DNA from: Dyadobacter crusticola DSM 16708
GTDB lineage: Bacteria; Bacteroidota; Bacteroidia; Cytophagales; Spirosomataceae
Direction of reading: 5' to 3'
Length of the DNA stretch: 64,000 nucleotides
Assembly (NCBI RefSeq): GCF_000701505.1
Contig: NZ_JNJB01000007.1
Span: 333,302-397,301 of the forward strand
The translations under genes and the position numbers were made by a program. The notes beneath the pieces were generated by a model that saw only the letters and a program-made list of their open reading frames with translations, did not search any database and was not told the DNA's origin. Numbering within the stretch: position 1 is the stretch's first letter; the number at the start of each line of letters is the position of its first letter. Shown one piece after another: positions 1 to 8,765 of this stretch.

Positions 1-235
1 TTTCATCAAAGCAGACTACGTGAAAGAAGGCGCGGTAGTAATTGACGTAGGCATTACCCGGGTTGTTGATCCAGCCAAGAAGAGCGGATACTCGATCAAA
101 GGCGATGTGGACTTCAACGATGTGGCGCCGAAAGCCAGCTACATTACGCCGGTGCCGGGCGGTGTGGGATTAATGACGATCTGCGGTTTGCTGACAAATA
201 CATTCAAAGCTGCGAAAAAGGAGATTTATCCCTGA
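1..235 (+). CDS. folD: FolD, C-terminal end (5' truncated by window)
   Basis: This is the last part of bifunctional methylenetetrahydrofolate dehydrogenase/cyclohydrolase, a cytosolic enzyme of one-carbon metabolism. The frame is open from base 2 to the TGA at 233-235, so the true start lies outside the window. The C-terminal family signature is visible: a beta strand with VVIDVGI, then the GDVDF segment, and the cofactor-loop motif [11 protein letters not shown] near the end. About 78 of the usual roughly 290 residues are present. A strong hairpin terminator follows at 259-304, so folD ends its transcript here. Confidence 0.93.
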   Translation, partial: FIKADYVKEGAVVIDVGITRVVDPAKKSGYSIKGDVDFNDVAPKASYITPVPGGVGLMTICGLLTNTFKAAKKEIYP

Positions 236-258
236 TTGGTATAAAGCAAAGTTTTTTG

Positions 259-304
259 AACCGGATAATGCAGCGTGCAAGACGCATTCATTATCCGGTT
301 TTTT
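259..304 (+). terminator. Rho-independent terminator after folD
   Basis: A perfect 12-bp stem has its left arm at 259-270 and right arm at 289-300. The loop itself can form a small GCGT/ACGC hairpin. The right arm runs into TTTT at 301-304. It lies 23 bp after the folD stop. Confidence 0.85.
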
Positions 305-367
305 GTTGTGCTTTTTGTTTTTTGCTAAAAGATTTGTCAATTAGTAGCAGATTTCAAAGCATCGATT

Positions 368-1423
368 ATGAGCATTGTAAGCAACAACATCAAATATCTA
401 CGCAGACTTAACGGACTGACGCAGGAACAATTTGCGCGCAAAATTGCCATTAAAAGATCATTGCTGGGCGCTTATGAGGAAGCCCGCGCTAATCCGAACC
501 TGACGAATCTGAAAAATATTGCCGCTTCTTTCGGAATCACAGTAGACAATTTGCTAAAAAATGATCTGAGAAAACTCAGGGAAACACCTGATATGTCACT
601 GCCGCTGGCTCAGCCAAAACCTATGACGGTTTCGCATTCAGGCAATGTAACCCCGCCGGTTCAGCAGCGGGCTGCATCCTATGCAGAGCCACAGCCGCTG
701 GCAAAAGTGATTGAACAATTTCAGCAGCCCGAACAACCTTTGCGGATGGTGTCGCGGCAGGTTAATCTTAAACCGATTAGCGGGGAAGCGCCTCCGCAGC
801 AACCTGCTCGTAATATGCATTTTCAGCAACCTGAACCGCAACCCACATTCAACAGTGCGCCTGCTAATCAGTTACCTGTTTTTAATAATCAATTCAATAC
901 AGGTCAGTTTAATGCCCAACCGGAAGAGCGGCCGAATGTATATCAGAATGTACAGTGGGTTGCATTGAACATGCAGCAGCATTACCTGGCCAACTTCCAG
1001 AACCCTGCGTACCTGACCAACCTGCCTTCTTTTCAGTTGCCTAATTTGCCAACCGGCTATTATCGTGCATTTGAAGCAGGCGCGGATTATACTTACCCCG
1101 GCGCGTTGCTCATCGGTACATTCGTGCGGAATTGGTATGATATCCACGACGGAATGCAGTACGTTTTTGTGCTAAAAAGCGCAGGAATTATCTGTCGTAC
1201 CGCGTTTAATCACGTAAAAACATCGGGCTTCCTGCTGCTGACTTCCGACAATGGAGCTGCTCCGGAACTTGAAATTCCATTGCAGGATGTACTTGAAGTT
1301 TGGGAAATAAAGGCGTTTGTCAGTCTGCAAATACCGGCGCCACAGCCTTCGCTGGAACGCATTTCCCAGCTTGTAGACGAGCTCCAATTGGAACTCAGTC
1401 AGTACCGACAGCAGGATATTTAG
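368..1423 (+). CDS. XRE-family regulator with Pro/Gln-rich linker and S24-like C-terminal domain
   Basis: A 351-residue DNA-binding protein. Residues about 5-65 form an HTH_XRE domain (LTQEQFARKI, then RSLLGAYEEARANP as the recognition region). A long Pro/Gln/Asn-rich, low-complexity linker spans about 75-210. The C-terminal part (about 225-325) resembles the LexA/S24 fold of cI-like repressors, but where a self-cleaving protease would carry its Ser-Met nucleophile motif the protein reads ADYTYPG. I therefore infer a non-cleaving dimerisation or sensing domain. The gene stands alone, convergent with 1431-2210 with a 7-bp gap. Its target is unknown. Confidence is high for the HTH and moderate for the S24-like call. 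Confidence 0.85.
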   Translation: MSIVSNNIKYLRRLNGLTQEQFARKIAIKRSLLGAYEEARANPNLTNLKNIAASFGITVDNLLKNDLRKLRETPDMSLPLAQPKPMTVSHSGNVTPPVQQRAASYAEPQPLAKVIEQFQQPEQPLRMVSRQVNLKPISGEAPPQQPARNMHFQQPEPQPTFNSAPANQLPVFNNQFNTGQFNAQPEERPNVYQNVQWVALNMQQHYLANFQNPAYLTNLPSFQLPNLPTGYYRAFEAGADYTYPGALLIGTFVRNWYDIHDGMQYVFVLKSAGIICRTAFNHVKTSGFLLLTSDNGAAPELEIPLQDVLEVWEIKAFVSLQIPAPQPSLERISQLVDELQLELSQYRQQDI

Positions 1424-1430
1424 CAATACA

Positions 1431-2210
1431 CTAAACTTTGCTCCCCAGCGTGCTAAACAGCGCTTCTATTTTTTCCAGATCCTTGCTTTTCGAAGTAGTT
1501 TCCAAAACTGCTACGCCCATTTGATACCACAAACCATCACCGGCGGTCAGGTACTTGCCTCTCTTTGAAGGCTTTGACTCAGATGCATTATCAGCAACAA
1601 ATTCTGCTCGGTAAACAGTATCCATGATTTTTTGCAGCTGGTCCCATTCCAGTTGACGGGCAGTTCCGCCGTCTTTACTAACTGTAAATGTTTTATTAGC
1701 AAAAGAAGCTTTCAGGTCAATGCGGCTTTTTTGATCACCGTCTATTTCGAGATATGTAAGCTCGAAAGGTTTTTCGCGACCGCTAGCTTCAAAGATTGCC
1801 TGCATCATTTCTTGTAAAAAGTACGACCAGCGTTCCTTGTCAACCGGATAAATCGTAACACGCTTTTCATTTTCTTCCAACTCAATTTCGACGAAATCCT
1901 CGTACTCATTTTCCTCCCGCTTGCGGATCGTTTTGGAGCTGGTAAAGATCTCCTCAAACTCTTTCAACCAGATTACCGGAACATTCCCTCTCCATTTATA
2001 ATCATCCTCGGTAGTAAAACCTTCGTCATAAATTTCGTCTTCGGAAATTTCGTCGCGGTCGGTGTACCGGAGCTCGAAGTCGACATCCAGCTTCGTTTCT
2101 GAAACCAGATTCAGTTTCAAAGCATAGTAGTGCGAAAAAGGCGCGGGTACTACCGGAGCAGTTTCGAACCTGATAATGTAAAGTCCTGGTATTTGAAGAT
2201 TCTTATCCAT
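1431..2210 (-). CDS. Conserved protein of unknown function next to menE
   Basis: A soluble acidic protein of 259 residues without signal peptide or membrane segment, rich in Glu/Asp/Lys. I do not recognise a domain. Its ATG directly abuts the menE stop (zero intergenic bases), so the two are almost certainly co-transcribed and translationally coupled. Segments such as YPVDKERWSYFLQEMMQAIFE suggest an alpha/beta fold. A role connected with menaquinone synthesis is only an inference from position. Confidence 0.8.
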   Translation of the reverse strand: MDKNLQIPGLYIIRFETAPVVPAPFSHYYALKLNLVSETKLDVDFELRYTDRDEISEDEIYDEGFTTEDDYKWRGNVPVIWLKEFEEIFTSSKTIRKREENEYEDFVEIELEENEKRVTIYPVDKERWSYFLQEMMQAIFEASGREKPFELTYLEIDGDQKSRIDLKASFANKTFTVSKDGGTARQLEWDQLQKIMDTVYRAEFVADNASESKPSKRGKYLTAGDGLWYQMGVAVLETTSKSKDLEKIEALFSTLGSKV

Positions 2211-3263
2211 TTAAGATACTGAGACAGTTGAAAAAGTCCGGCGCTTATCAATCTTGCCGGTTGGTGTTTTTATAAATTGTTTTACAAAGTAAGTATGTTT
2301 CGGAGTTTCATAAGCCGAAACCTGCCTCCTTATTTCTTCCATAACTGAGTTTTCATGTACCGATTGTAATTCGCCTTCAATTACGAGCACCAGTTTTTGT
2401 CCCAGCTTCTGATCCGGCTCCCACCAGGTAAAATGTATGTTAGGGATGTTCAAACGGGCAAATACGTTAGCAACCGCCGCGTCGACTTTATCAAGCACGA
2501 TCTTTACCCCGCCGGAATTGATCACATTATCTGCCCGCCCGATCCATTGGAATGTATTATTTTCAATTTCAACAAGATCATTGGTCTGAACTACTTCGCC
2601 ATTTGTTACATCACCAGTCACGAAAAGGCATCCTCTTTCGTCGGCACCGAACTGGACACCGGGCAAAAACGTGTATCTGATTTCTTCTTCCGGACAGTTC
2701 AGGCGGCGCAATGCGATGTGGGATACTGTCTCTGTCAATCCGTAGCTTTGATAAACAGGCGCCTGCAACGTGGCAATCTGCTGCTGCAAACCTGCATTGA
2801 CAGGCGCGCCGCCCAATAGGATTTTACCCAAAGTACTTACCTTATCCCGCGTGGCCGGATGTTCCAAAATACTCGCTAACTGCATAGGTACCAATGCAGT
2901 GAAGTCAAACTGAGCCGCTTCGTCCGTCAGCAGGAGCGGATTTGAAGCCGGCTCAATAACCGTGATCTGCCAGTCCAGTTCCATTCCCCGCACCAGCATC
3001 ATCAAGCCGGCAATATACCCGATATTCAGGCACACCAGCGCCCTGGTACCGCGAGTCAGGTTCAATGCTCTTCCGGTCGCCATTGCACTGGTTACCATTT
3101 GTTTTCTGGTCAAAACAATAGGCTTGGGCGTGCCGGTGGAGCCGGAGGTATGCAGGGTAAACTCGCTTTCTCCCGATTTCCATTTGCGCATAAAATCGTG
3201 CGCTTTGCCCAAATAAACATCCTGCGGCCGCGGCTTTTCCCAAAAATCTGCTGGTAGGAACAT
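2211..3263 (-). CDS. menE: O-succinylbenzoate--CoA ligase (MenE), short form
   Basis: An acyl-adenylating enzyme that converts o-succinylbenzoate to its CoA thioester in menaquinone synthesis; cytosolic. The ANL-family phosphate-binding loop TSGSTGTPK lies at about residues 39-47. The aromatic/adenine motif YGLTETVSH is in the middle, and the catalytic C-terminal lysine motif [10 protein letters not shown] is at the extreme C-terminus. At 350 residues it is shorter than the 450-500 residues of enteric MenE because the N-terminal subdomain is reduced, which I believe is common in Bacteroidetes. menB lies divergently just upstream (118 bp), which supports MenE over a generic acyl-CoA ligase. 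The following gene starts immediately after its stop. Confidence 0.9.
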   Translation of the reverse strand: MFLPADFWEKPRPQDVYLGKAHDFMRKWKSGESEFTLHTSGSTGTPKPIVLTRKQMVTSAMATGRALNLTRGTRALVCLNIGYIAGLMMLVRGMELDWQITVIEPASNPLLLTDEAAQFDFTALVPMQLASILEHPATRDKVSTLGKILLGGAPVNAGLQQQIATLQAPVYQSYGLTETVSHIALRRLNCPEEEIRYTFLPGVQFGADERGCLFVTGDVTNGEVVQTNDLVEIENNTFQWIGRADNVINSGGVKIVLDKVDAAVANVFARLNIPNIHFTWWEPDQKLGQKLVLVIEGELQSVHENSVMEEIRRQVSAYETPKHTYFVKQFIKTPTGKIDKRRTFSTVSVS

Positions 3264-3278
3264 CTTATTTGTTTGCTT

Positions 3279-3310
3279 TTTGAAGGATACCCAAACAATC
3301 AGTATTTTCG
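3279..3310 (+). promoter_or_regulatory. Bacteroidetes-type promoter of menB
   Basis: TTTG at 3279-3282 (-33 element) and TATTTTCG at 3303-3310 (one mismatch to TAnnTTTG) are separated by 20 bp. It lies in the menE/menB divergent gap and implies a leader of about 65 nt. It also argues against any upstream start codon for menB around 3280, because that would fall inside the promoter. Confidence 0.5.
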
Positions 3311-3381
3311 CACTTTCTGGTGCAAGAATATCCTTCTTTTCGATTCTTCTTGCCTTCTTTTATCAAAAATTCATTTCAGAT

Positions 3382-4206
3382 ATGTCCAGTCAAATTCAAT
3401 GGGAAACCATTAAAGAATACGAGGAGATCCTTTTTACAATTCACGAAGGAATCGCAAAAATAAGCATTAACCGTCCGCACAAACACAATGCATTCACGCC
3501 GCTCACCGTCACCGAGATGATTGACGCCATGCATATCTGCCGCGAGGATCCACGGATTGACGTGATTATCCTTACCGGCGAAGGTGGAAAAGCATTCTGC
3601 TCCGGCGGTGACCAGTCTGTGCGCGGGCATGGCGGCTACATTGGCGACGACCACGTTCCCCGTCTTAATGTACTCGACCTGCAAAAAATGATCCGCTCCA
3701 TTCCAAAAGCGGTGATCGCGATGGTAGCTGGCTGGGCGATCGGCGGCGGCCACGTACTGCACGTGATTTGTGACATTTCCATTGCGGCAGAAAACGCGAG
3801 GTTCGGACAAACCGGTCCGAAAGTTGGCAGCTTCGACGGCGGTTTCGGTGCTTCTTACCTGGCGCGCGTGGTAGGTCAGAAAAAAGCGCGTGAGATCTGG
3901 TTCCTGTGCGACCAGTACGATGCAAAGGAAGCGCTTGATATGGGTCTGGTAAACAAGGTGGTTCCGCTCGAAGAACTTGAAGCAACTACTGTGGAATGGT
4001 GTAAAAAAATCCAGGAGAAAAGCCCGCTGGCGATCAGAATGCTGAAAAGCGCATTCAATGCAGAGCTGGACGGACAGGCCGGAATCCAGGAATTGGCGGG
4101 TAATGCAACTTTACTTTATTACCTCAGCGAGGAGGCGAAGGAAGGTCAGAAATCGTTTCTTGAAAAGAGAAAGCCCGATTTCAGCAAATACCCGAAATTC
4201 CCCTGA
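3382..4206 (+). CDS. menB: 1,4-dihydroxy-2-naphthoyl-CoA synthase (MenB)
   Basis: A crotonase-fold enzyme that cyclises o-succinylbenzoyl-CoA to DHNA-CoA, the step after MenE. The ATG at 3382 gives 274 residues, the usual MenB length, and the start MSSQIQWE. An in-frame start at 3280 would add 34 residues that overlap the promoter. Oxyanion-hole glycines sit in GWAIGGGH (about residues 116-123), and the MenB-specific motif [11 protein letters not shown] lies at about 143-153. The C-terminal [10 protein letters not shown] is characteristic of MenB rather than other enoyl-CoA hydratases. With menE divergent next door this forms a split menaquinone locus. Confidence 0.96.
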   Translation: MSSQIQWETIKEYEEILFTIHEGIAKISINRPHKHNAFTPLTVTEMIDAMHICREDPRIDVIILTGEGGKAFCSGGDQSVRGHGGYIGDDHVPRLNVLDLQKMIRSIPKAVIAMVAGWAIGGGHVLHVICDISIAAENARFGQTGPKVGSFDGGFGASYLARVVGQKKAREIWFLCDQYDAKEALDMGLVNKVVPLEELEATTVEWCKKIQEKSPLAIRMLKSAFNAELDGQAGIQELAGNATLLYYLSEEAKEGQKSFLEKRKPDFSKYPKFP

Positions 4207-4248
4207 TTTTACCCAACATCTTATTTGCTAAGAACCTAACAGACGAAC

Positions 4249-4662
4249 ATGAACTACTGGCTCGTAAAATCAGAACCCAGCGCTTATTCCTGGGACCAAC
4301 TTGTGAAGGAAAAAGAAGGAATGTGGGACGGCGTACGCAATTATGCTGCGCGAAATAATCTGATGGCGATGAAAAAAGGTGATCAGGTGCTCTTTTACCA
4401 CAGTAATGAAGGCAAGGAAGTAGTTGGTTTAGCGGAAGTATCCAAAGAACATTATCCCGATCCGACTGCAAAGGAAGGGAGCTGGGTCGTCGTGAATGTA
4501 GTGCCGGTGGAGAAATTCCCTAAAACAGTGACACTGGCGCAGATCAAGGCTGATGAACGTTTGAAAGAAATGGCGTTGGTTAAATTGTCGCGATTGTCTG
4601 TCGTACCTGTTCGGCCCGAAGAATTTGACGTTATTGTTGGACTGGCCCATGATTCCAAATAG
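4249..4662 (+). CDS. EVE domain-containing protein
   Basis: A 137-residue single-domain protein of the EVE family (PUA/YTH-like fold; human relative THYN1). Visible signatures are the N-terminal NYWLVKSEP, then WDGVRNYAARN, GDQVLFYHS and VVGLAEV. These form the pocket that in the family reads modified bases. Function in bacteria is not settled; binding of modified nucleic acid is the family expectation. Its last 14 bases overlap the start of the next gene in another frame, so translation is probably coupled. Confidence 0.9.
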   Translation: MNYWLVKSEPSAYSWDQLVKEKEGMWDGVRNYAARNNLMAMKKGDQVLFYHSNEGKEVVGLAEVSKEHYPDPTAKEGSWVVVNVVPVEKFPKTVTLAQIKADERLKEMALVKLSRLSVVPVRPEEFDVIVGLAHDSK

Positions 4663-6223
4663 AAACTGCGGATTGAAAGCGACGGTTTTCCTGTTCCTTC
4701 TTGTTTTTACGTACGCTCAGGCGGCTGCACAAAGTGTGAAGCGCATTGAGCTTCCGCTGTCGGGCAACACCGCGTACCAAACAGTTCCGCTGGGCGAGCA
4801 GGGTGTACTCCTGATTTCAAAACCAGACCGGGGCACATTCAATGTGCAGAAGTTCGATACAAATCTAGACAGGGTTTGGTCCATCGACGGGCCTATCGAG
4901 TCTAATCTTGACTATGTAACCTCTTCTTACGACGGACAGGCGGTATTCCTGCTATTCAGTAAATACCGGAGCTCGCTGTACCAGATTGTCAAAGTGAATG
5001 TAGGTCCCGGTTTTGTGGAGACTTTCACGATCAACACGCTTGACCGCTTTGAGATTACGGATTTCAAGACTTTGGGTTACGCGGTGTTCATGGCTGGGAT
5101 GGTACGCAACGAGCCGGTGCTGATCTATACCCAGCTCACCACAGCGCAGACGAAGGTCTTGCCATCGGCGATCAAAGGTTCTAATGCGATCCAAACCGTA
5201 GAGGTTGATACAGCGCATCATTTGGTAAACGTCTGTTTTGCAGTAAAAAAAGGAAGGCAAACTAAGATTGTCGCCCGCTCCTATGAAGAAACAGGTGAAT
5301 TGTACACACAGGTTTCGGTCGACCCGGAGGATGATTTTTCCTTGCTCAGCGGCCGTTTGCAGGTATTGAACGATTCTGTGCGGATCATAATCGGGACTTA
5401 TGGTTACCGGAATATGCAAAGCAGTACGACAGCAGCTTCGCAGGGATTGTATATCAGTAAAATCGTGGGCGAGGAGACTGCTTTTACCAAGTACCACAGC
5501 TTTACGGATTTTAAAAACTTCTTTAATTTCATGAACGAGCGCCAGCAGGAAAAAATGGAAAGGCGCATCAGGAAAAAGAAAGAAAGCGGCGACGACCTGA
5601 AACTCAATTATCGGCTTCTGGTGCACGATATCGTTCCAAAAGACAACCACTACCTGCTTGTCGCGGAGGCATTTTACCCTGAATACCGGTATAATAATAA
5701 CAACATGATGGGCGGCTTCGGGTATGGTGGTTTCGGCTATCCTTTTGGAATGGGACTCTACAATCCCTATCTATGGAACCCGATGTACGGCGGTCGGGGC
5801 TATAATCAGCAGATTTTCGACGGGTTCACCTACACGCATGCGATTGTGACAGATATTGACCAGAACGGAAATCTTGTCTGGGACAACAGTATCAATTTTG
5901 ATCATGTAAAAAGCATGGATTTGCGGGAAAAGATTCGGGTACAAACTTTTTCAAATGGCAATTCCAGACTTGTATACAGTCACAATGGAGCAATCCGGAG
6001 TAAGATCATCAAGGGCGACCAGGTAATCGACAGCGATCACATCATCCCGAACGAAACGAATGTGGAAGGTGACAAAGTAAGGAAAACCAGCACCGATGAC
6101 ATCGACTACTGGTACAACAACTTTTATCTCGCCTGGGGCGAACAGCGAATCATCAATGCCGCCGGCGATCCGCAGACAAGGGGCAGGAGGAATGTGTTTT
6201 ACCTGAATAAAATTGCATATTGA
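4649..6223 (+). CDS. Exported protein of unknown function with Gly/Tyr/Asn-rich loop
   Basis: A 524-residue protein starting at ATG 4649, which yields a clean Sec signal peptide (hydrophobic core about 10-24, ending TYAQAAAQS). An earlier in-frame start at 4625 would spoil it. The mature part is beta-rich and looks like repeated strands, possibly a propeller. A low-complexity loop rich in Gly, Tyr, Asn and Met lies at about residues 348-390 (bases 5690-5815). I recognise no domain. It overlaps the EVE gene by 14 bases. Confidence 0.8.
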   Translation: MIPNRNCGLKATVFLFLLVFTYAQAAAQSVKRIELPLSGNTAYQTVPLGEQGVLLISKPDRGTFNVQKFDTNLDRVWSIDGPIESNLDYVTSSYDGQAVFLLFSKYRSSLYQIVKVNVGPGFVETFTINTLDRFEITDFKTLGYAVFMAGMVRNEPVLIYTQLTTAQTKVLPSAIKGSNAIQTVEVDTAHHLVNVCFAVKKGRQTKIVARSYEETGELYTQVSVDPEDDFSLLSGRLQVLNDSVRIIIGTYGYRNMQSSTTAASQGLYISKIVGEETAFTKYHSFTDFKNFFNFMNERQQEKMERRIRKKKESGDDLKLNYRLLVHDIVPKDNHYLLVAEAFYPEYRYNNNNMMGGFGYGGFGYPFGMGLYNPYLWNPMYGGRGYNQQIFDGFTYTHAIVTDIDQNGNLVWDNSINFDHVKSMDLREKIRVQTFSNGNSRLVYSHNGAIRSKIIKGDQVIDSDHIIPNETNVEGDKVRKTSTDDIDYWYNNFYLAWGEQRIINAAGDPQTRGRRNVFYLNKIAY

Positions 6224-6243
6224 CCCTCCCTATCGCCGCCTTG

Positions 6244-6471
6244 CCGTTGGCTGAAGCCTACGGAAATAGATATGTCGCACCGTTTTCCATTTGCTTTAGC
6301 CAACGGAAATAGATATGCGGCCCCACATTCCCGTTGGCTAAAGCCTACGGAAATCGATATGTCGGCCCCGTTCCCGTTGGCTGAACCCCCACGGAAATAG
6401 ATACGTCGGCTGAGGCCGACATAAATTTGCCAAGGCAAAAAAAATTAATTCCCGTCGGCTTTAGCCAACGG
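6244..6471 (+). repeat. Tandem array of imperfect palindromes, about 43-bp period
   Basis: Five imperfect copies of a 20-bp palindromic core resembling CCGTTGGCTGAAGCCTACGG begin at 6244, 6287, 6331, 6374 and 6452. The first four are spaced 43, 44 and 43 bp, and each is followed by a conserved tail close to AAATAGATATGTCGG. A further hairpin, GTCGGC/GCCGAC, is at 6405-6420. The array fills the 320-bp gap between two plus-strand genes. It resembles a REP-type intergenic element and has no CRISPR spacers. Confidence 0.8.
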
Positions 6472-6543
6472 ACAAACACAATTCAAGTAACAGTACATGT
6501 ATTGCGTTTGTACTTGTATTTGTAATTTTAATCCAACATCACC

Positions 6544-7431
6544 GTGATCCTACTTTCACCAGACCAACATACTGACTACCAATTAATCGATACTGGTGGC
6601 TTTGAAAAGCTTGAACGATTTGGGCCTTATATATTGACCCGCCCGGAGCCCCAGGCGATTTGGGACAAATCCTTGCCCGAGAGCGAATGGGAGGAGCGAT
6701 CCAATGCGGTTTTCAAGAAAGACAAGAATTCGCAGGAAAAGGGCCAATGGGTAACAAAAGGCGATATGCCGGAAAAGTGGGTTTTTCAGTACCGTACCAA
6801 TTCGATGCACTTGCGCAGTAAGCTTGCATTATCTTCTTTTAAGCACGTGGGCGCATTTCCGGAGCAGGCTACCAACTGGGATTATATCTCCAAGAAGCTC
6901 AAACAAATTCCCGAAGAGAAGCCAAATGTGCTTAACCTTTTTGCATATACGGGCATTGCTTCACTTGCCGCGAAAGCTGCGGGCGCAGATGTAACGCACG
7001 TCGATTCTGTGAAACAGGTGATCAGCTGGTCGCGTGAAAATATGCAGCTGAGCGGGCTTGACAACATTCGCTGGGTAGTGGAAGACGCAATGAAATTCGT
7101 GCAGCGGGAAGTGCGCCGCGGCAACCAATACAATGGGATCATTCTTGATCCGCCTGCTTACGGTCGTGGCCCAGATGGGGAGAAATGGTTGCTGGAAGAA
7201 AGCCTGAACGAGTTATTGCGACTTTCTGCATTGCTACTGAAGAAGGAAAACTTCTTTTTTATTATCAACCTCTACTCCCTGGGATTCTCTGCATTGATTG
7301 TAGAAAACCTGATCAAAGCACATTTCGGTACAGATATCAGGCACGAGTTCGGCGAGCTGTTTATTCCTGATTCTTTTGGCAAAAAATTGCCGCTAGGTGT
7401 ATTTTCCCGATTTTCTGACCACAATGATTAA
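6544..7431 (+). CDS. Class I SAM-dependent methyltransferase, RlmI/RlmK-like
   Basis: A probable 23S rRNA methyltransferase of 295 residues. The SAM-binding motif I is LNLFAYTGIASLAA (about 131-144), followed by the acidic loop HVDS. The catalytic motif IV is LDPPAYGRG (about 200-208), as in the Methyltrans_SAM family that includes RlmI and the C-terminal half of RlmL. No PUA domain is present, so substrate assignment is open. The start is GTG at 6544; no in-frame ATG lies nearby. Confidence 0.85.
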   Translation: MILLSPDQHTDYQLIDTGGFEKLERFGPYILTRPEPQAIWDKSLPESEWEERSNAVFKKDKNSQEKGQWVTKGDMPEKWVFQYRTNSMHLRSKLALSSFKHVGAFPEQATNWDYISKKLKQIPEEKPNVLNLFAYTGIASLAAKAAGADVTHVDSVKQVISWSRENMQLSGLDNIRWVVEDAMKFVQREVRRGNQYNGIILDPPAYGRGPDGEKWLLEESLNELLRLSALLLKKENFFFIINLYSLGFSALIVENLIKAHFGTDIRHEFGELFIPDSFGKKLPLGVFSRFSDHND

Positions 7432-7505
7432 AATACAGGAAGAATTTCCAATTTTGTATAATACCTGGGGCACGTCGAATTCTGGTGGTGCATGGGCTTA
7501 ATTAT

Positions 7506-8705
7506 ATGAGATTACCTTATTTTAACTGTCTGATATTCTTCTTTTCGGTCGCTTTTACCGGGTTGCTGCAATCCTGCCAGAGCGACGCGAGAAATGCTTC
7601 GCGGATTCCGCCAGTAGTCAAAAAGTCCCGCGCGCAATGGCAGAACGACGCGCTACTATCGCTAACCGAACTGATCAACCGCGGGATAGATTCAGATGTA
7701 AACTATTTCAAGAGAGCCCGGATCTATTTTGAACGGGAGCAGTATACCGAGGCGCTGGACGATATCAACGAGTCTATCTACGAACAAGATAATGTAAGTG
7801 ACTATTTTCTGTTGCGGGGAAAAATCAACCGGGAACTAGGTAAGATTGACAATGCACTGGAAGACGCGCAGCGCGCCGAGGCCTTACAGCAGAGCAGTCC
7901 TGAACTCTATGTTTTACTCGCAGACATTTTGCAGGCGAAAAACCGGTTTGGCGAATCAGTAAGTTACTTGAACCAAGCATTGAAAATGGCGCCTTACGAT
8001 GGTTCCGCCTACTACGTGAAGGGCATGTTGCAGGCGCGGCAGGGCGACTCGCTGGCTAGTTTGCAGAGCCTTGATTACGCGATCAATGTAAATCCCAGAC
8101 TGCTGCGAGCCTACCAGCAGAACATTCTGATTTTACGCAGACTTAAAAATCTCGATAAAGCTTTAGTAATCAGCAGCAAAGCGATCAGCCGCTTTCCGTC
8201 AGACCCTACCCTCTTTTTTGAACAAGGACAGATCTTCATGGCTATGGCTAGACCTGATACTGCATTGATCAGCTTCCAAAAAGCGGTAAATCTCAATCCA
8301 GACTACGAAGATGCACTCTGGCACATAGCCAATACCAGCATTCAGCTGCGGCACTACGGCAAAGCATTACCTGCATTGAATAAGCTTTTGAAAAAGAAAC
8401 CACAGTCAAAAGAGATCAACAACTTAATTGGATTGTGTTACGAAAAAAGCTTCGACTACGACCGGGCGCGGGAATACTATACCACTGCACTGGCATTGAG
8501 TCCCGGGGATCAGGATGCGCGTTACGGGCTTTACAGGATTAGGCTGCGGGAAAATGAAGGAACTTATGAATCGTATTATCCTCAGGAGAATGCAGGATCG
8601 GGGTACAAGCTGCTTGATACTGCCCGCGTAAAGATCAATGTACTCCAACCGCGCGGCACTACAAATATCCGCGTCGACTCAACACGAAAAGCTAAAATTG
8701 AATAG
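7506..8705 (+). CDS. TPR-repeat lipoprotein
   Basis: A 399-residue protein. The ATG at 7506 gives a lipoprotein signal peptide ending in a lipobox (GLLQSC), so the protein should be lipid-anchored in the envelope; GTG codons 21 bases upstream are less likely. From about residue 60 to 350 there are eight or so tetratricopeptide repeats, with recurrent patterns such as Y.EAL.D and NPDYEDALWHIAN. TPR proteins act as scaffolds; no partner can be named. Its stop is 60 bp before thrS. Confidence 0.87.
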   Translation: MRLPYFNCLIFFFSVAFTGLLQSCQSDARNASRIPPVVKKSRAQWQNDALLSLTELINRGIDSDVNYFKRARIYFEREQYTEALDDINESIYEQDNVSDYFLLRGKINRELGKIDNALEDAQRAEALQQSSPELYVLLADILQAKNRFGESVSYLNQALKMAPYDGSAYYVKGMLQARQGDSLASLQSLDYAINVNPRLLRAYQQNILILRRLKNLDKALVISSKAISRFPSDPTLFFEQGQIFMAMARPDTALISFQKAVNLNPDYEDALWHIANTSIQLRHYGKALPALNKLLKKKPQSKEINNLIGLCYEKSFDYDRAREYYTTALALSPGDQDARYGLYRIRLRENEGTYESYYPQENAGSGYKLLDTARVKINVLQPRGTTNIRVDSTRKAKIE

Positions 8706-8765
8706 CTTTGCACTTTACAGTTTGCTGAAAAACCTTTGAATTAAATCCACAGAATAGATTTTTGA

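Noticed and set aside
3280..3381. Upstream extension of MenB
   Set aside because: Would add 34 residues absent from the family and cover the likely promoter.
4952..5650. 232-codon frame opposite the exported protein at 4649
   Set aside because: Overlaps a gene with a clear signal peptide and lacks domains.
6244..6471. CRISPR array
   Set aside because: The units are palindromic and joined by conserved, not unique, tails; no spacers and no cas genes.
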